From: Durusdinium trenchii
Taxonomy: Eukaryota; Sar; Dinophyceae; Suessiales; Symbiodiniaceae
NCBI GenBank assembly: GCA_963970005.1
Contig: CAXAMN010026473.1
Coordinates: forward strand, 385,320 to 449,319
Direction of reading: 5' to 3'
Length of the DNA stretch: 64,000 bases
Of the stretch, positions 23,106 through 35,344 are shown one piece after another; positions within the stretch are counted from its first letter, which is position 1; each line of letters begins with the position of its first letter. A program made the position numbers and the translations under genes. The notes under the pieces are model-generated. The model had not been told where the DNA came from, made no database searches, and worked only from the letters and a program-made list of their open reading frames with translations.

Positions 23106-23897
23106 CTGAGTGAGGCGCCGTTCCGCCACGTCGCGGGGTTCGCCGGTGAAGTAAAGTGGTTCTTCACAGGTGTTGTTCTCTTTCAGCTGTTTCCGAGAGG
23201 GAAGGTTGGATGTGTTGTTCGACAAAAGATCGCCCAGGGGATCCTGCAACATAATTCTTTGGGATGCAACTGGCATGACTTATGGAGGTGTTCTATAAGA
23301 TACGTATTGTCTCATCAAACGAGGTCCACAACCCGGTCTGGCTATATATACTGTGTCATCCGTGAAAACCTTTCCAGGTCTCTTACTTCCTGGATCCACA
23401 GACTGATCCAACGGTCGCAGGATGGTGGCAGAACTCACCTTGTCTCAAATGGATGAAACAGGCTCACCAAGAAGATTCATCCATCAGTCACATGGAGTTG
23501 GGTGGTGTTTAGTCCCTGATCAGTTCGGCACGTTCGGCACCCCGACATGTGACTCCAGGATGTTTCATTCTGTTTCATCAAAATTCTACTACATGGCCTT
23601 GGCAAAAATGTTCCAGAGACGAAGACTTCACAGAGCCATATACATATATCGTCTCGGTGCTCAATCAAGTCTTACGGATGGTATACTTTCATAATACACT
23701 CATGTATACTTTCATATGGTGTTCAAAAATACCACCCATAGGGTGTTCATTTCCTATGGGTGGTTTCGACTCATGAAAAAAACCCTCCGCCACCGGAGGA
23801 GACTCCGCCACGTCTGAAGACCGTTCCGTCTGCACACCGGCGCGACGGGCGGACCGCAAGTCACCGCCGAGTCGTCGGACTTCGTTCGGCTCCGGAC

Positions 23898-23951
23898 CTC
23901 ACTCTGTTCGGCCGAATCCATGAACATCATGTTCACAATGTCGATCATGTC
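23898..23951 (-). CDS. Candidate exon, 18 codons
   Basis: Minus strand. Acceptor CAACCAAG|G and donor AGTGAG|GTCCGG; exactly 18 codons reading DMIDIVNMMFMDSAEQSE. The frame stays open past the donor to about 23830, so the exon may be longer. Confidence 0.45.
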
Positions 23952-24305
23952 CTTGGTTGTGGCGGGGTTTTTGGGCACGAAAGAGCGAAAAAAACGAAGA
24001 CCTGCAGGGTTGACGAACACCGAACACCTGGCAAGATGGTTCAAGTGGGATCCAACATAAACACAAAGGGTTGTTCAAGAAACAGCACCAAACTTTGGAC
24101 CTGGCATGCACAAGGCCCAGCCAACAGTTTATCCCTGATTCCTGCCTGCATTCAACTAAAAAAATGAACGAGTGGGCAAAAGAATGCACTCCCGCTGCCG
24201 ACATGCTCCCCCTGTCCCCCAGACGACGGTGGTCGCTGGACGGAGTGGTGAGAGTGGTGAGGTTTCCCACATGTCAATCCACCGAGTCGACAAGTTGACA
24301 ACATT

Positions 24306-24560
24306 GGTACTAGGAGCAAGGACGCTACTAGGGGCTCCTGGCCTTTACTACTAGGAGCAAGGATGCTACTAGGGGCTCCTGGCATCGCTACTAGGAACAA
24401 GAAGCTGCTAGGAACAAAAAGAATCGCTACGGACGGAGCAAGGACGCTACAAACGTAGCTCCAAGAAGCTACTAGTGGCAAGACGCTAGTAGGTTGGAGG
24501 CCATCGCTACTTGGGTGGAGGCCATCGCTGGGAACAAGAAGCTACTAGTAACAAGCGCAT
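24306..24560. repeat. CTAGTAG-type modular repeat, copy 2 (longest)
   Basis: Alternating modules CTACTAGGAGCAAGGACG, CTACTAGGGGCTCCTGGC, AACAAGAAGCTACTAG and GGTTGGAGGCCATCG. Confidence 0.9.
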
Positions 24561-24661
24561 CGTGACATAGACAGTATAGATATTGATTGATTCAGTTCAA
24601 AATTCAGATTTGGGAAACACCCATGAAATCTCAAAGCTGTCCGAGTCCTGGTTCCCGGAAC

Positions 24662-24776
24662 CTCCCCACTGGTCAGACCGAGTCCTTCGGATGCTTCGGG
24701 CCCTGCCCAGGCGTCAATCACTGTGTGCCAGACCATGTCCTGCAACAGCGCCGCATCCAGCGTCACCGAGGTCCGC
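24662..24776 (-). CDS. Candidate exon
   Basis: Minus strand. Acceptor GACGCAG|G and donor GGGGAG|GTTCC. The frame includes VTLDAALLQDMVWHTVIDAW followed by an acidic, Gly-rich tail. Coding-like composition; function unknown. Confidence 0.45.
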
Positions 24777-24836
24777 CTGCGTCAAGCCGTCCGCGTGGCG
24801 ATGGTGGTTGGCGGAGGGGGTCTGGGTGTGGAGCTC

Positions 24837-24925
24837 TGGTAACAAGTGCATCGCTACGTTCGTAGCTTCTTGTTTCTAAGTAGTAATGCCCTTAGGTAGT
24901 AAAAAAGCTTCTTGTTACTACTAGC
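24837..24925. repeat. CTAGTAG-type modular repeat, copy 3 (inverted)
   Basis: AGCTTCTTGTTTCTAAGTAG, TAGTAATGCCCTT and AGCTTCTTGTTACTACTAG, the reverse complement of the modules at 24306-24560. Confidence 0.85.
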
Positions 24926-24926
24926 T

Positions 24927-25120
24927 TCAAATGTCATACATGTTTCTGTAAGGCTCTGAGTTAGCAGAAGGCAGAACATGAAAAAGGTGTGCGCTGCGAA
25001 AAATACAGCGCGCGCCAACGCCCCTGCCGGCGCAAGACGGCCCGAACGCCCTTGAGAAGGCAGAAAGGCCCTGGTTGCGTTCGAATTGCAGGAAGTTTGT
25101 TCCGCACTGCAGATACGCAC
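24927..25120 (-). CDS. Candidate exon or gene fragment
   Basis: Minus strand. A frame including WFRAYLQCGTNFLQFERNQ follows acceptor-like ATGGCCTCAG; other frames are also open. It could pair with the exon at 25321-25365. Limits not fixed. Confidence 0.3.
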
Positions 25121-25320
25121 GGAACCACTGAGGCCATGGATCGCCAGCAATCACCTGGGAAAAGAAGCAGCCGGCCTGCCGATCGCTTGTTCTGTTGCGC
25201 CGATTCCGTGTGGGCCTCCGAACAGGTCTTTGATGCCACGCACGTGGACTTGCAGATGATGTTATGCTGGGCTGGGGTGAAGTTACTCCTGATGCAATAT
25301 ATGTGCGGAGACAACACTGC

Positions 25321-25365
25321 CTGCTCTTGAAGCCACACGAGCTCTTCAAGGAGTTGCACCTCTTG
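25321..25365 (-). CDS. Candidate exon, 15 codons, GC donor
   Basis: Minus strand. Acceptor GCCTTCAG and a GC-type donor CAG|GCAGTG. The 45-nt frame reads QEVQLLEELVWLQEQ, a clear amphipathic helix. The frame stays open beyond the donor. Confidence 0.35.
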
Positions 25366-25671
25366 CTGAAGGCTTAAGTGGAGAAAAGGGCCGTGCTGCT
25401 GAGGAGAGATAGGATAAGCAGCTGGACAGCGAAAGGTGATGTTTGCAGAGATGTATTTGACGCATCATGGCGGTCGTGCTGTGTTCCAACGCCACGGCCG
25501 CCACCTATCAAGCGTGAAGCCCAGTAGGTTGCTGGTGGTAATTTCCGCGCAAACAAGAGCTCGAGGAAAGACTCGAAACAATCAAGAACAGTTGATGTTC
25601 CTCTTCCTGCCGTTCCCCTGCCGTTCACCCTCACCAGTCACCCTCACCGTCGTCAGCAGAAGAACCGTCAC

Positions 25672-25874
25672 TTCAACTGCGCCCCCGCGAGGGCGCCCTC
25701 CACCAAGACTCGCTGGATGCTGCCCACCAGTCCACCATGCCCCTCCATCCGGCTGGGCCTCTTGCCGGTTTGCTGTTCTTCCTCCTGCGGCCGATGTTGA
25801 AAGAGCTGCTTCAACGTGCGGAAGGTCAAGACGGCGTAGAAGAGGGGCGTCAGCCACATCACCTGGTGCGCCAG
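25672..25874 (-). CDS. Candidate exon with membrane segment
   Basis: Minus strand. Acceptor CCACTGTAG before 25874. The frame starts LAHQVMWLTPLFYAVLTF (probable membrane entry), then a Gln/Glu-rich cytosolic-like stretch and VGSIQRVLVEGALAG. It ends at donor-like TTGAA|GTGACG, or four bases later at TGA if this is the last exon. Confidence 0.5.
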
Positions 25875-25899
25875 CTACAGTGGTTTTCAGAGGTTCGTT

Positions 25900-27540
25900 C
25901 GATGCCAGTTCCTAGACAGATGGGAGATCCATATGCAACCCCACCTTTTATGGGGGAATTGTGCCATCTATTCTGAAGCCACTATAACTCGCATGACGTC
26001 GGGCCCCTTGGATCAGCCGGTGTTTCCGTCTGGAAATCTTGACCCTGGTGACCCGTCTGAATGGTTGATTAGAATGCTTCACAGTTACCAAGTCACGCTC
26101 GACCAATGGGGTCTACCAGTGGAGTGCTTTTCCCTCCTTGGCGCCCAAACTCATTTGCATTCAAGAAAAACCACTGAACTGACGTGCTCGACTGAGTTGG
26201 TTACAATGCGTCCGACCCGCAAATTGTTGTAGACATTTGGCTGTCTTTTGGTACTAGTAAATGAGCAAATAATCCATACACGCGTTTTATCATTGTTATC
26301 AACAGATGTTTGATCACGTATCTAAATCTATATATTCTGGATTCCTTGTTACTTTGTTGATCTTTTTGGTAGGTTTCTTGGGGTCATACAGCCAAACACA
26401 AACAAATGACCGAGAAGGTTGATCATCGAGTAAACTCATCAAAAACACGTCCGTGCCAAGTGGCCGTGATGAGACTCCGACTGCTCAAGAGATCCAAGAT
26501 CAAGGCATCTTGCTCCAACTGCATCCGGGGGAGCCTGAAACAAAGAGAGAAGACAAGTGAGCTGCAAAGCCAGCTACTAAGCCACTTCACGTCGTCCAAG
26601 TAGGAAAAAAACCAGGAACATGGTGGGTTGAGGAGAAGAAATGGGAGGACCCTTTTCGAGATGCTCTGGCCGATGTCGAGCCCTGTCGCCCAAAATCCAT
26701 GCGCTGTTCATCCCAAAAAATCCGCCTCACCTGGTGGCGCTCATCTTGTATATCGTCACTCATTTGGAGCGGGCTAAGGTTCAAAGTCTTAGTTCCTCTG
26801 GGTCATTGTAATATGGCTTCGTATTTTTTATAGGGAGAACCTACCGACCGGTTCTGGTCCATCTTCCTTCCCACGGGGTCTAGACCGTGGGTCTCCCTAT
26901 TCTACATACACCAACCATATAGGAACAGGAGGCTGCTAGATGGCACCAGCATCTGTGAGCAGTTGTGGATGGGAATTTCGACTCAAACCGGGCGCGGCAC
27001 CCGTTTTGATTCAGATTTTGCTGGTCCTTGAGAGATCTGTCGTCCAATCTGGCCGTCCACTTGTATCTAGCTACCGTATATCTTTCTAGCTGGCTGGCTC
27101 TCCCGCTATCTGGCCGGCTATCTCTCCATCCATGCATCTATCTGGGACAGATATCGCTTCTTCCTCGTCACATCTCATCTGCCTCCCCATGTCTCTTGTC
27201 ACCCAAACCCGGACCGTTCAAGAGAACGTGAACTAAGTCAAAACCTGTAGCACAGGTCGCTAGAGCACAGGTAGCTGGTGCCCCTCCTCCATCGCGCAAG
27301 TGATTCGGATCGGTCAAACGCCCACGGCTCGGTGCTCGGTGCCCAAGAGGGTTGGCACTTGGAAGCCGGATCCCAAGCAAAAACAAGTGGTTCTTCCACA
27401 GATGGCTTGCTTGAGATCCAGATAACCAGTTTTTTGGGACTGGGGAAACATCCGGGTGAAACCAGGCAGAACTGAACTGTCTTATTTTTCCTCCCCCTGG
27501 TCAGAACGCAGGTTCCGCAGCACGCGCACCCAGCACCACA
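25900..27540. other. Presumed intron or spacer
   Basis: AT-richer; no coding island or repeat family recognised. It lies between two membrane-type candidate exons. Confidence 0.45.
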
Positions 27541-27546
27541 GGTTAC

Positions 27547-27684
27547 CGCCCAAGAGACGTGTCGAAGAAGAGGACTCCCGCCATGACTGCAATGATCCAA
27601 CAGTAAATGATCCTGTGAGAAGTCACGCTTTCGAAGTCACGATTGAACTGCGACGCTTCGGTCCCAAACGCGAGTTCGGAAGAC
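27547..27684 (-). CDS. Candidate exon of a membrane protein
   Basis: Minus strand. Acceptor CTGTACAG|G and donor CG|GTAACC. The 138-nt frame carries a polar stretch (SSELAFGTEASQFNRDFES) followed by RIIYCWIIAVMAGVLFF, a textbook membrane helix. Both splice sites are good. Confidence 0.55.
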
Positions 27685-27848
27685 CTGTACAGTTGGGGCC
27701 GTAGCCTGAATCCCCATGGGTTTGAGGGACCAAGGCCTGTTTGGAGCGTTTGTTGGCTACGGTTTTCAGGTGGTGTCACAGCCAGAGTTCTGGTCTGAAG
27801 GGAGCCCAGGGGAGCCCAAATCCATTACACTCCCGAGTCAACTCACAT

Positions 27849-27935
27849 AGACCCTGACGTCCTGGTCCCATGGAAGACGATTTTCCTCTACCAACCAGGG
27901 GTCTTCAGGTTCCATGTTAGTCTTCCAGGGTGTAA
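27849..27935. mobile_element. MITE-like family B, copy 3 (variant)
   Basis: The right end TTAGTCTTCCAGGGTGTAA matches the other family-B copies; the left side is diverged but keeps GACGATTTTCCTCTACCAAC near the middle. Confidence 0.55.
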
Positions 27936-28544
27936 ATCCACTTCGCAAAGATCAGAGCTGCCGCCCGGAAGTGCCGTGGTTCCGAGACCGGGGGTCCCAG
28001 CTGGGGGGGTGTCCGGCATTGAACGAGCTCAAGAAGAGACAGGGAACCGGACCATCGGCGCCTCCCCTCCGGCTGACCAAAACTCAGCACAAAGACGTCG
28101 AATGGGGCGCGAATGGCCGACCCGGCCGGCTCGGATCGGGACGAGGACTGCGAAGGCCCAGCTTCAAAATCGGACGCACAGGAAGGAACGATGGAACCAA
28201 GGGGTTTGGGAGTTCGAAACACCAAAGAGACGCTTCGCGCTCACCGGTGACAAGTCTCGAACAAACAGATAAAAACAAGAATCTCAACATGGGGAAAAAG
28301 AAATACGGTAACATGACATTGCGAAAATGAATCATCACCAAAAACATGAAGTTTGTCATGGAAAAAAAGAAAACATGGATCGAGAACAGGAAAAACCTCC
28401 ATGTCCTCTTTTTGAGTGGACCTCCAAAAGCTCGTCACTTGAAAAAAGAAAATGAACCACGCCCCCCCCGGGTCGTTGTTCCCAGACGTCGTTTCATCGT
28501 CTGTGCCGGGGGGCCACTGGAGTCCTCCATAGTTTTGCCGTGTG

Positions 28545-28700
28545 GCGCCCAGATTGGTGGCCACCAGGTGCAGTAGCAGTGCCAGTTGCGCCCAAAGGAG
28601 GATCCACATCCACTCCTCGGTGTGGATTGGATTTCGCTGCATGGTGTGCCACTTGGTGGCGGCAAAGAGACATCCAGCCACCACCTTGCATGTGCCCCTC
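28545..28700 (-). CDS. Candidate exon with membrane segment
   Basis: Minus strand. The frame reads VVAGCLFAATKWHTMQRNP, then WMWILLWAQLALLLHLVA, a likely membrane helix. A second frame is open too. Approximate limits; several splice sites are possible. Confidence 0.4.
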
Positions 28701-28947
28701 CAACTGCCGCACATTGTGTGGCTTTTTTGGTCCAAGATGCTAAGGCTTCCAAGCTATGATGCTGCAAAACCACCTCAGAACCCCCGACGGCTCTGCGTGA
28801 CGGGCCCAACGGCTGCAGACCCGAAGTTGGGCCCTCTTTGGGCCGGGTGCGAACCGAAACGGTCAGGGGGGCTGTGGGTCGTGTGTCGTTCTTTCAGAGT
28901 GGGGGGATGTCTCGTGCGAAAAGGAGGGTGTCTGAGGGTTGGTCGCC

Positions 28948-29058
28948 TGGAAGGCACTATATATTGGTTTACATTATATGGTCCTTACCAAAGAACCATT
29001 GAAGGAATTTGGACTACAACACCAGTCCAATCTTTTTAATGGTCTTGGAAGGCCAGGG
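28948..29058. mobile_element. MITE-like family D, diverged copy
   Basis: ACTACAACACCAGTCCAATC, then TTTTTAATGGTCTTGGAAGG and CCAGGG recall the end of family D; the left end is uncertain. Confidence 0.45.
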
Positions 29059-29059
29059 T

Positions 29060-30430
29060 GAGGGTTAATCGCAAAAGCTGTCTTGCTCTCGTGTGAAGGA
29101 GTTGTCCCGATCCTGCCCCGGCCATGGAACAACTCCGTGGCACCTTCTGGTCAAATAAACTGAGTCTCACCAATGATCTCAAATTTAGAACAGGATGGAA
29201 GAACATCAATGGAAGGCTCGGCCCTACGGGAAACAGAACCAAAAAATAGAAGAACAGAACATCAAAGCTCTCAGCCCATCTGCTGTATTAGGACCATCTA
29301 CCGATTGAACCTCCTTCAGGCATGATGGTGTCCCAATCTCACAACCCACAATCTGCCCCTGCATGACAGCCAAGAGACATTATCCAACATAATCATCTGG
29401 GCTAACAGGATGACCTCAGCCCAAGAGGGATTCAGCTTGGGATCTGAGTGTCTGCGTTTGTCAGTCAAGGGTTTGGAAGAAGGAGTTCCTTTGTGGTGTA
29501 TTTCTGACCGACCTTTTGCGAAGCTCTGTACTTGTTCACAACCAGGCTTGACCAGGATCTTCTGCCGGGCCGGGTGCCTTTTGAGTGCCAAGCCATGGCT
29601 CAACCAGCACGCTGCCTGTCCCTTCACAGAGCTTCCAAGTGCAAACCGGGATGAATTCGCCACCAGGGTCCCAGGGTCCCTTCCGTGAAGCAGAAACTTC
29701 TCCATAAGCATGGCCAATACCATACTCACATAGACCCATAGTTGGGCCTTCCGTGTTTAATGAATCCTCAAGAAGAGAGGCTTTCGCGAACGCCAGTCCC
29801 CTCTTCAGCCCTCGGGGGCACTAAAGCCGGCGAACAAAGGGTACATCTTTCATCGTCTTTCTATACGTAGAACCCGGACATGACCCAGGAAGGATAGGAA
29901 GTTGGGCCACATTTTCCAGGTGGTTGGTAGTCCCAAATAAGCGGTCACAAAATATCACACAAAGCTTCCAAGTCGATAGCCAACACGTCGATCGATCGAT
30001 CGATCGATCGCTTCATGTCGCAAAGGGGCGGGGAGGAGGACGTTGGAGATGGTGTAGATGATCTTCACGAAGATCAAGCCGACCTGAGTCCGTTACCGAC
30101 CTCATCCACCTAACTACGACCCACCCGGGTCAGCACCGCCGGGAAGTAGGCTTCTCCACAGCTCGAACACCTTCCTTCCCCGGCGCAGCCCAGACCGCCC
30201 GAAGGATCAGGAAGGTCCAAAGGAGCGGCGTAGTGAAGGAGTCCATTTTTTGCAGATCATGGACTCAAGCTGAACTGGAAAACTGGACTGTGTGGGTGAC
30301 CTCCTTTGAGCTAGAGTTCCTGCTCGAAGCCCGTACAAATCACCATGTGAGTCTATAGGGGTATCTAGACTCCTTCGCAATGGACGAAACAGGACGAAAA
30401 CAACGGAAACGGCCGAATTGTCAACAGCCT
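29060..30430. other. Non-coding stretch
   Basis: No supported gene. Contains a short (ATCG)n tract at 29988-30011. Confidence 0.5.
29988..30011. repeat. (ATCG)n microsatellite
   Basis: Five to six ATCG units in a row. Confidence 0.95.
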
Positions 30431-30432
30431 TA

Positions 30433-30529
30433 CCCTAGAAGTCCAAAGACTATTTTTTGACTGGCTGGAGTAAAGGAAGTTCCCTTTCAGGTCCCCTAAA
30501 GACCATTTGTTTAATAGTCTTTGACAGCC
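30433..30529 (+). mobile_element. MITE-like family A, copy 2
   Basis: Left end CCCTAGAAGTCCAAAGACTA preceded by TA; middle GTAAAGGAAGTTCCCTTTCA; right side AATAGTCTTTGACAGCC. Confidence 0.8.
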
Positions 30530-31038
30530 TTATAGCTTAGACAGGCACTGGTCTTCCGCCCTTCGAAGTTCCTTTGAACCATTGCCCAACCACCGACAGC
30601 CCTGGTTCGACCCACCAGGCTCGGCCGGAAGCGGCTGGGGCGTCCAGCCGCCCACCACAACCAGCCCAACAGATTCCTCCGCACGTGCCTCGGCAAGTCG
30701 GGGCGGCGCACCCGGTGGTTTCCGATGCAGAACCGAGTGCAAGTGGCGTGCTGGGACGATCACCTGCCCCACCTGCCCCACCTGCCACCTGCGCTGGCGC
30801 GTCTCTCGCGCCAGCACGGAAGCTCACCCACGACTTCCTTGTCTCACCAACGACGACTGAGGGGGACCGAGCTCGGACTCACCAGGGTCGCGCCACGCGG
30901 CAACACGTGGACCATGCACGTGAAGGCTCTAAAAGGCTGACCCGGCCTTCTTGCATAGCGAAGGTATTCGCGGTGCCATCCACTTCCACCATGATGAGTT
31001 CAGGGAAATACCAACCTTGAAGGCCAACTTACTTTGGT

Positions 31039-31072
31039 CCTTCCCTTCCCTTCCCTTCCCTTCCTTTCTTCC
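31039..31072. repeat. (TTCCC)n tract
   Basis: Five near-perfect TTCCC units followed by TTCC units. Confidence 0.9.
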
Positions 31073-31164
31073 TTCACCGCCACAAAGTTCACCCAACCGC
31101 AACCCGCAAAGACCTGTCTCGCTTTCGCAGCCCAAAAAAGCTGCCGGGGAAAAAGAAAAACACT

Positions 31165-31195
31165 GTTCCTAGTAGTAATGCACTTGTTCCAAGGA
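31165..31195. repeat. CTAGTAG-type modular repeat, fragment
   Basis: CCTAGTAGTAATGCACTTGT, one module. Confidence 0.7.
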
Positions 31196-31436
31196 CGCCC
31201 ATCGGCCCAGGCACCAGGACTGGGTGCTGCGATGGCTGCGGGCGCTGCGGCTCGTTCGCGCGCTGTGCACCTCGGCCGCGACCGGAGGTCCTCGGTTTCG
31301 GCCTGGAAAACTGTGGAAAAGCCCATGGAACGTCTGATCTTCTCAAGGTGAGCCCTGGAAGAAGAATCATTCCTCCTTTTTCCTCCAATTCCATGAGTTG
31401 AACCTCTCAGAAGGAGCCCATCTAAAACCCTCAAAC

Positions 31437-31569
31437 CTGAAAACCATCCTCGCCCTCCTCGTCAATGCCCCTCCAAAACCGTCCTCGCACCATTCGTCCC
31501 CCCCGAGGGCCGAGGCACAGAGGGCGCCGTCGCCATGGGTGTCGCCGATGGGCCGCGGCACGAGGGTCG
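31437..31569 (-). CDS. Candidate exon, acidic/Gly-rich
   Basis: Minus strand. Acceptor GAACTCTCCAG and donor TTCAG|GTTTGAG. The 133-nt frame includes PRPIGDTHGDGALCASALGG and ends RRARMVF. Function unknown. Confidence 0.4.
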
Positions 31570-32850
31570 CTGGAGAGTTCTCTTCTCTTCGTGGCTTCGA
31601 AACCCCAGTGCCCACCAGCTGGGCACATATTGGTTGATATGTGTTGGTCGTTCCAAGTTCTGGCATGGCCCTTGATTTCATCCGGCCAAACGGCCAAACG
31701 CGCCGTGGTTCTGTTGGGTTTTCCAACGTTGATCGCTTTCGGATCGTGCTGCTGTGATGCGGTGGTGAATCGGTGGCAGAAGCCGGGCCGCCCCACGACA
31801 CGTCGAACGGCACCGGGTTCCGGTCGGATGCGAGAGGTCTCCCCCCATGAGAGGTCGGTCATATCATCTTGATTCCCATCAACTGGGGGTCAAACCAAGT
31901 TGCACCAATTCATGTTGCTGGGCTTTCATGGACACACCACCGCCATCTGGCCTTGATGGATGGCGTTCAGAGCGCCAGTCCCAGCGCCGGTCCGAGCCCC
32001 AAAAGAGCGCAGCGGAAGCGGGCGAAGGTGGGCACCCGCCCTTTGAGAGCTTCCCAAGGGTTAAACGAACCATGGGCCATCTCCGAACGTGAGGAACCAA
32101 CGCGAGGAACCTGACTTTCGTGCATGAAAAGCTGGTTTGGGGATGTTTTGGGAGGAACAATGCCTTCAATCATGTTCTAACCAGATAGTTGCTACGCCTT
32201 GTCGCAGATCTGCTTGCCCCCATGCGAAGCTCAAGTGATAAAGGCAGTAGTCGAAACTGCAAGGAAACCTGCGGTACCAGTTTGTGTCAAGGTGTCGAGT
32301 TGAACCTTTCGAAAGCTTTGAGGAAGGTCTTGGGAAATGAGGAGGTGGATTTTTGCAGGCCTCATGGTGCCAAACTCAAGCAATTGCACGCGTCTTCCAC
32401 GTCTTTGGGAGATGAGCTGTGTGAAGAAGGGGCCACCCAAAGACGCCCACCACTTGTTTGAGACAAAGGTATTTTTACGTGCCTCATGCATCATGTCGTC
32501 ATGCATCATGCCCATGCACGTCGATCGGTGGCCCGATCGATTTGGAGTCGATTCATCCAATCCTTCAGCGGTGGGCTGTTGCTGCCGGGCCCGCCTCACC
32601 GCACAGCTGTTCTAAGGACTTGGGACCAAACCAGCTCAAGCGAGCGGACGGCCAAGGAATATGGAGAGTGGAGTGTGTTTTCTGCCTCGTCCTTGGGATG
32701 TCCTTAGGCAAACAATCGGTGCTTCGTTGGGCAGCCGTTTGGAGCTTTTGAAGCTCCTTGGTATAAGTCTAGCTGCTTCTATAAAAGGATCTTTCTTTGC
32801 GTGGTCAATGTCAAACAGAACAGCCGACTCCTCCCCAACCCTCTCCTCAC

Positions 32851-33010
32851 TCTCCACGCGCTCTCCTCGCCCCCCCGTTCCGCGCCTCCACGCGCAGTTC
32901 CGCTGCTTCCGCCGCTCCGCGCTCCATGACGCGGAACTCCAAAGAGTCGACCGTAGATGCCGCGGTCACGGCCCCAGTAGATGGCGCGGCAGAAGGATTT
33001 GGTGGGGTCC
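32851..33010 (-). CDS. Candidate exon, Ala/Glu-rich
   Basis: Minus strand. Acceptor GTACAAG and donor AGA|GTGAGG. The favoured frame includes STVDSLEFRVMERGAAEAAE; another frame is also open. Likely helical. Confidence 0.4.
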
Positions 33011-33019
33011 CTTGTACTG

Positions 33020-34350
33020 CGGGGAGGGGGGAAGGATTTGGCTTCTGAAGGATCCGGAAGGTGGAGGGATTTAGAGGTGGTGGCTGTGTGCGTGTGCGGC
33101 TTCAGTGAGTACTAGCAAGATTGCAAATTGATTGTCATTGCCCTGATGGCCCTAACCTAGCTGCCGCTCAAACCACTGGGGGTCCAAAAAGAAAAGGCAC
33201 CCTGTGAAATAGGAATGAAACTCTGATCATCTTGGCTAAAAAGCTCAAACAAACGGATGAGCATGCCAAGTAGCTCCTCAGCCAGCATAGCTACTTGCAT
33301 CTCTTCCAGCTGGTCTCTACAGCTTTGAGCCGGCTGAAGAAGCCGCACGAAACGAAGGGTCCGGATTTGGATCCGAAGCATGTCGATCCTGTCGTCGAAA
33401 ACCGCCACCGGATCACTTTGTGGTGGATGGAGAGTAGATGGCACAAGTCTCCAACGTTCGGTGGTGGATGTTCTCACCCCCCAGGTGAAAGAATGGCAAA
33501 GACCTCCCCTGGGCTGCCAGTGCCATCGAAGCTCTGAATTCCGCCGTAATTACTAAGAATCCAACCGTCCGACACCCTTCCAGTGGTGTGATCTTCCGTC
33601 CGCAACGGATGGAATCGTCCGGGCGAGCTGCGGCAAACTATATATATATATATATACTCCCAGGATCTGAACACGTGGTAATCCTCTGATAGCCTGGCAT
33701 TCAACCCGTTGCTGTGTGGTAGACATGTGTTCCAGCGAACCTCACTGACAGATCACTGACGCGTCTTGCTAGCTCTAACCGGGTTTCTAACTGGACCATG
33801 GAACCGGTGACCTTTGGCTGTATACGTTTGGCCCTGTATAGTTTGACCTTATGGGTGTTGCATACAGCCGAATCACGCCCTATTCAGTTTGCCTATCCAA
33901 AAACATGCTAGAGCGAGTCGCTGAGTCACAAATAACTGCAGGACCATCCAAACAATCCTTCTCTCCAAACCACGCTCTGCACTGCGGAGTACGCGAGCAC
34001 CGCCTAAAGAAGACATGCCGTAGACCAACAAAAGGGAGACCTGGTGGAGCGTAAGTGTGCCCCTAAACCACTGAACGGCGGGACCTTTTCCAAGACTCCT
34101 GGAACTGGGTGACCCGCTTCGCCCAAAACTTCTACCTTCGCCCAGTTCGACAAACCATCCGGCCATCCGGCCATCCGCTCCCGTAGAAAGTGGAACGTTT
34201 GGGAGGTGCTCTTCGATGCCTCTGAGTCTGCCCATTCCGTCCAAACACCCCCAACCAATTGGCCCCAACGAAATTCCACTAAGGCCCCTCCCTCCTTCCC
34301 ATGGCCCCCATCCCTCCACCCGCGCTTTGCCCTGCAGCATGGTGGGCGCA
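33020..34350. other. Presumed intron or spacer with a (TA)n tract
   Basis: No supported exon. A (TA)n run lies at about 33638-33656. Confidence 0.5.
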
Positions 34351-34351
34351 C

Positions 34352-34437
34352 CCCTTGGGCCTCTTCTAAGGTCGCGGCCACCTGATCCAGACGGTTCTGC
34401 CAGAGTTCGAAAGAGAACTCAAATCGACAGTCAAACA
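34352..34437 (-). CDS. Candidate exon, helical
   Basis: Minus strand. The frame reads DCRFEFSFELWQNRLDQVA and then TLEEAQG, with donor AAGGG|GTGCGC. The upper limit is open: TCTGGCAG inside it is an alternative acceptor. Confidence 0.4.
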
Positions 34438-35128
34438 TGAATCCGATATGATACCTATTACGGGTTCAACAGGAATATTAAGGACCCGGATTTGGTTTAA
34501 GGAACGATGAAATGATTCGGAATGAGCCCTAAACCCTTAGTCCATTCTCTGTGTGTGCACTTGCCAACTCAAAAAGCTATGACTGTTGTGACCCGCCGCT
34601 TCTTGGCCAGAAAGACATCGTCAGATACCCCACCCCCAGTCGGAGGAGTGGCGCAAAACGGTGGATGCCGCCGTTACGCTATTCTCTCACTAAAGAACCA
34701 GCCTCATCGGCCAAAATCTTGGAGGCGACGTTTTCCAGCTAGAAGAGATTGAAACATCACCGCTTCATACCGTCTTCTCAAAGCACCTCCAGCACCTCCA
34801 ACACCGCTAGTGACAATTGGAGCAGATTCTCCGGGTCAAATGGAACAGATCGATCGCGTTCCTCGCATTCGCCACATGCGACTCCCAACAGCGAATCACC
34901 CACAACTTGCGTGCAGAAAAAGAAAACACGTGTGTTTGTGCATGGTTGTACAACCAACTTGAGATCAATCGGCCCTCGAACCCAAAGAAACCTGCATCCT
35001 CCCTCCCCCCATCCAAAACAAAAAGATCCAACTACAATCACCATCACGTTGCACCTGTTCCACCTTCAACCCCCACCTCCCTCACCTGAGCCTCACAAAG
35101 GAGCCTCTCCCGGCCTCAGTAGCACAGT

Positions 35129-35262
35129 CGAAGATCTCCAGCGGCGGTTGGGAGGCGGGAATCTCTTCGACCTCCTCTGGCTCTGTGGCCTCGTCCGTCA
35201 ACGGCACCTGTCACAGGCTCTAAAGAGGGCTCTGTCTGTTGGGGAGTGGGCATCAGGAGAGA
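35129..35262 (+). CDS. Candidate plus-strand exon, doubtful
   Basis: After CCTCAGTAGCACAG the plus frame reads VEDLQRRLGGGNLFDLLWLC and stays helical. The antisense frame is also open and neighbouring exons are on the minus strand. Confidence 0.25.
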
Positions 35263-35344
35263 TGGGAGGGGCCGGGTCATGGAGTCATTCAGAAGCAATC
35301 ACCCACCAAAAGATAAAAAGAGTTGAAATCGTTCAAGATCTTCC

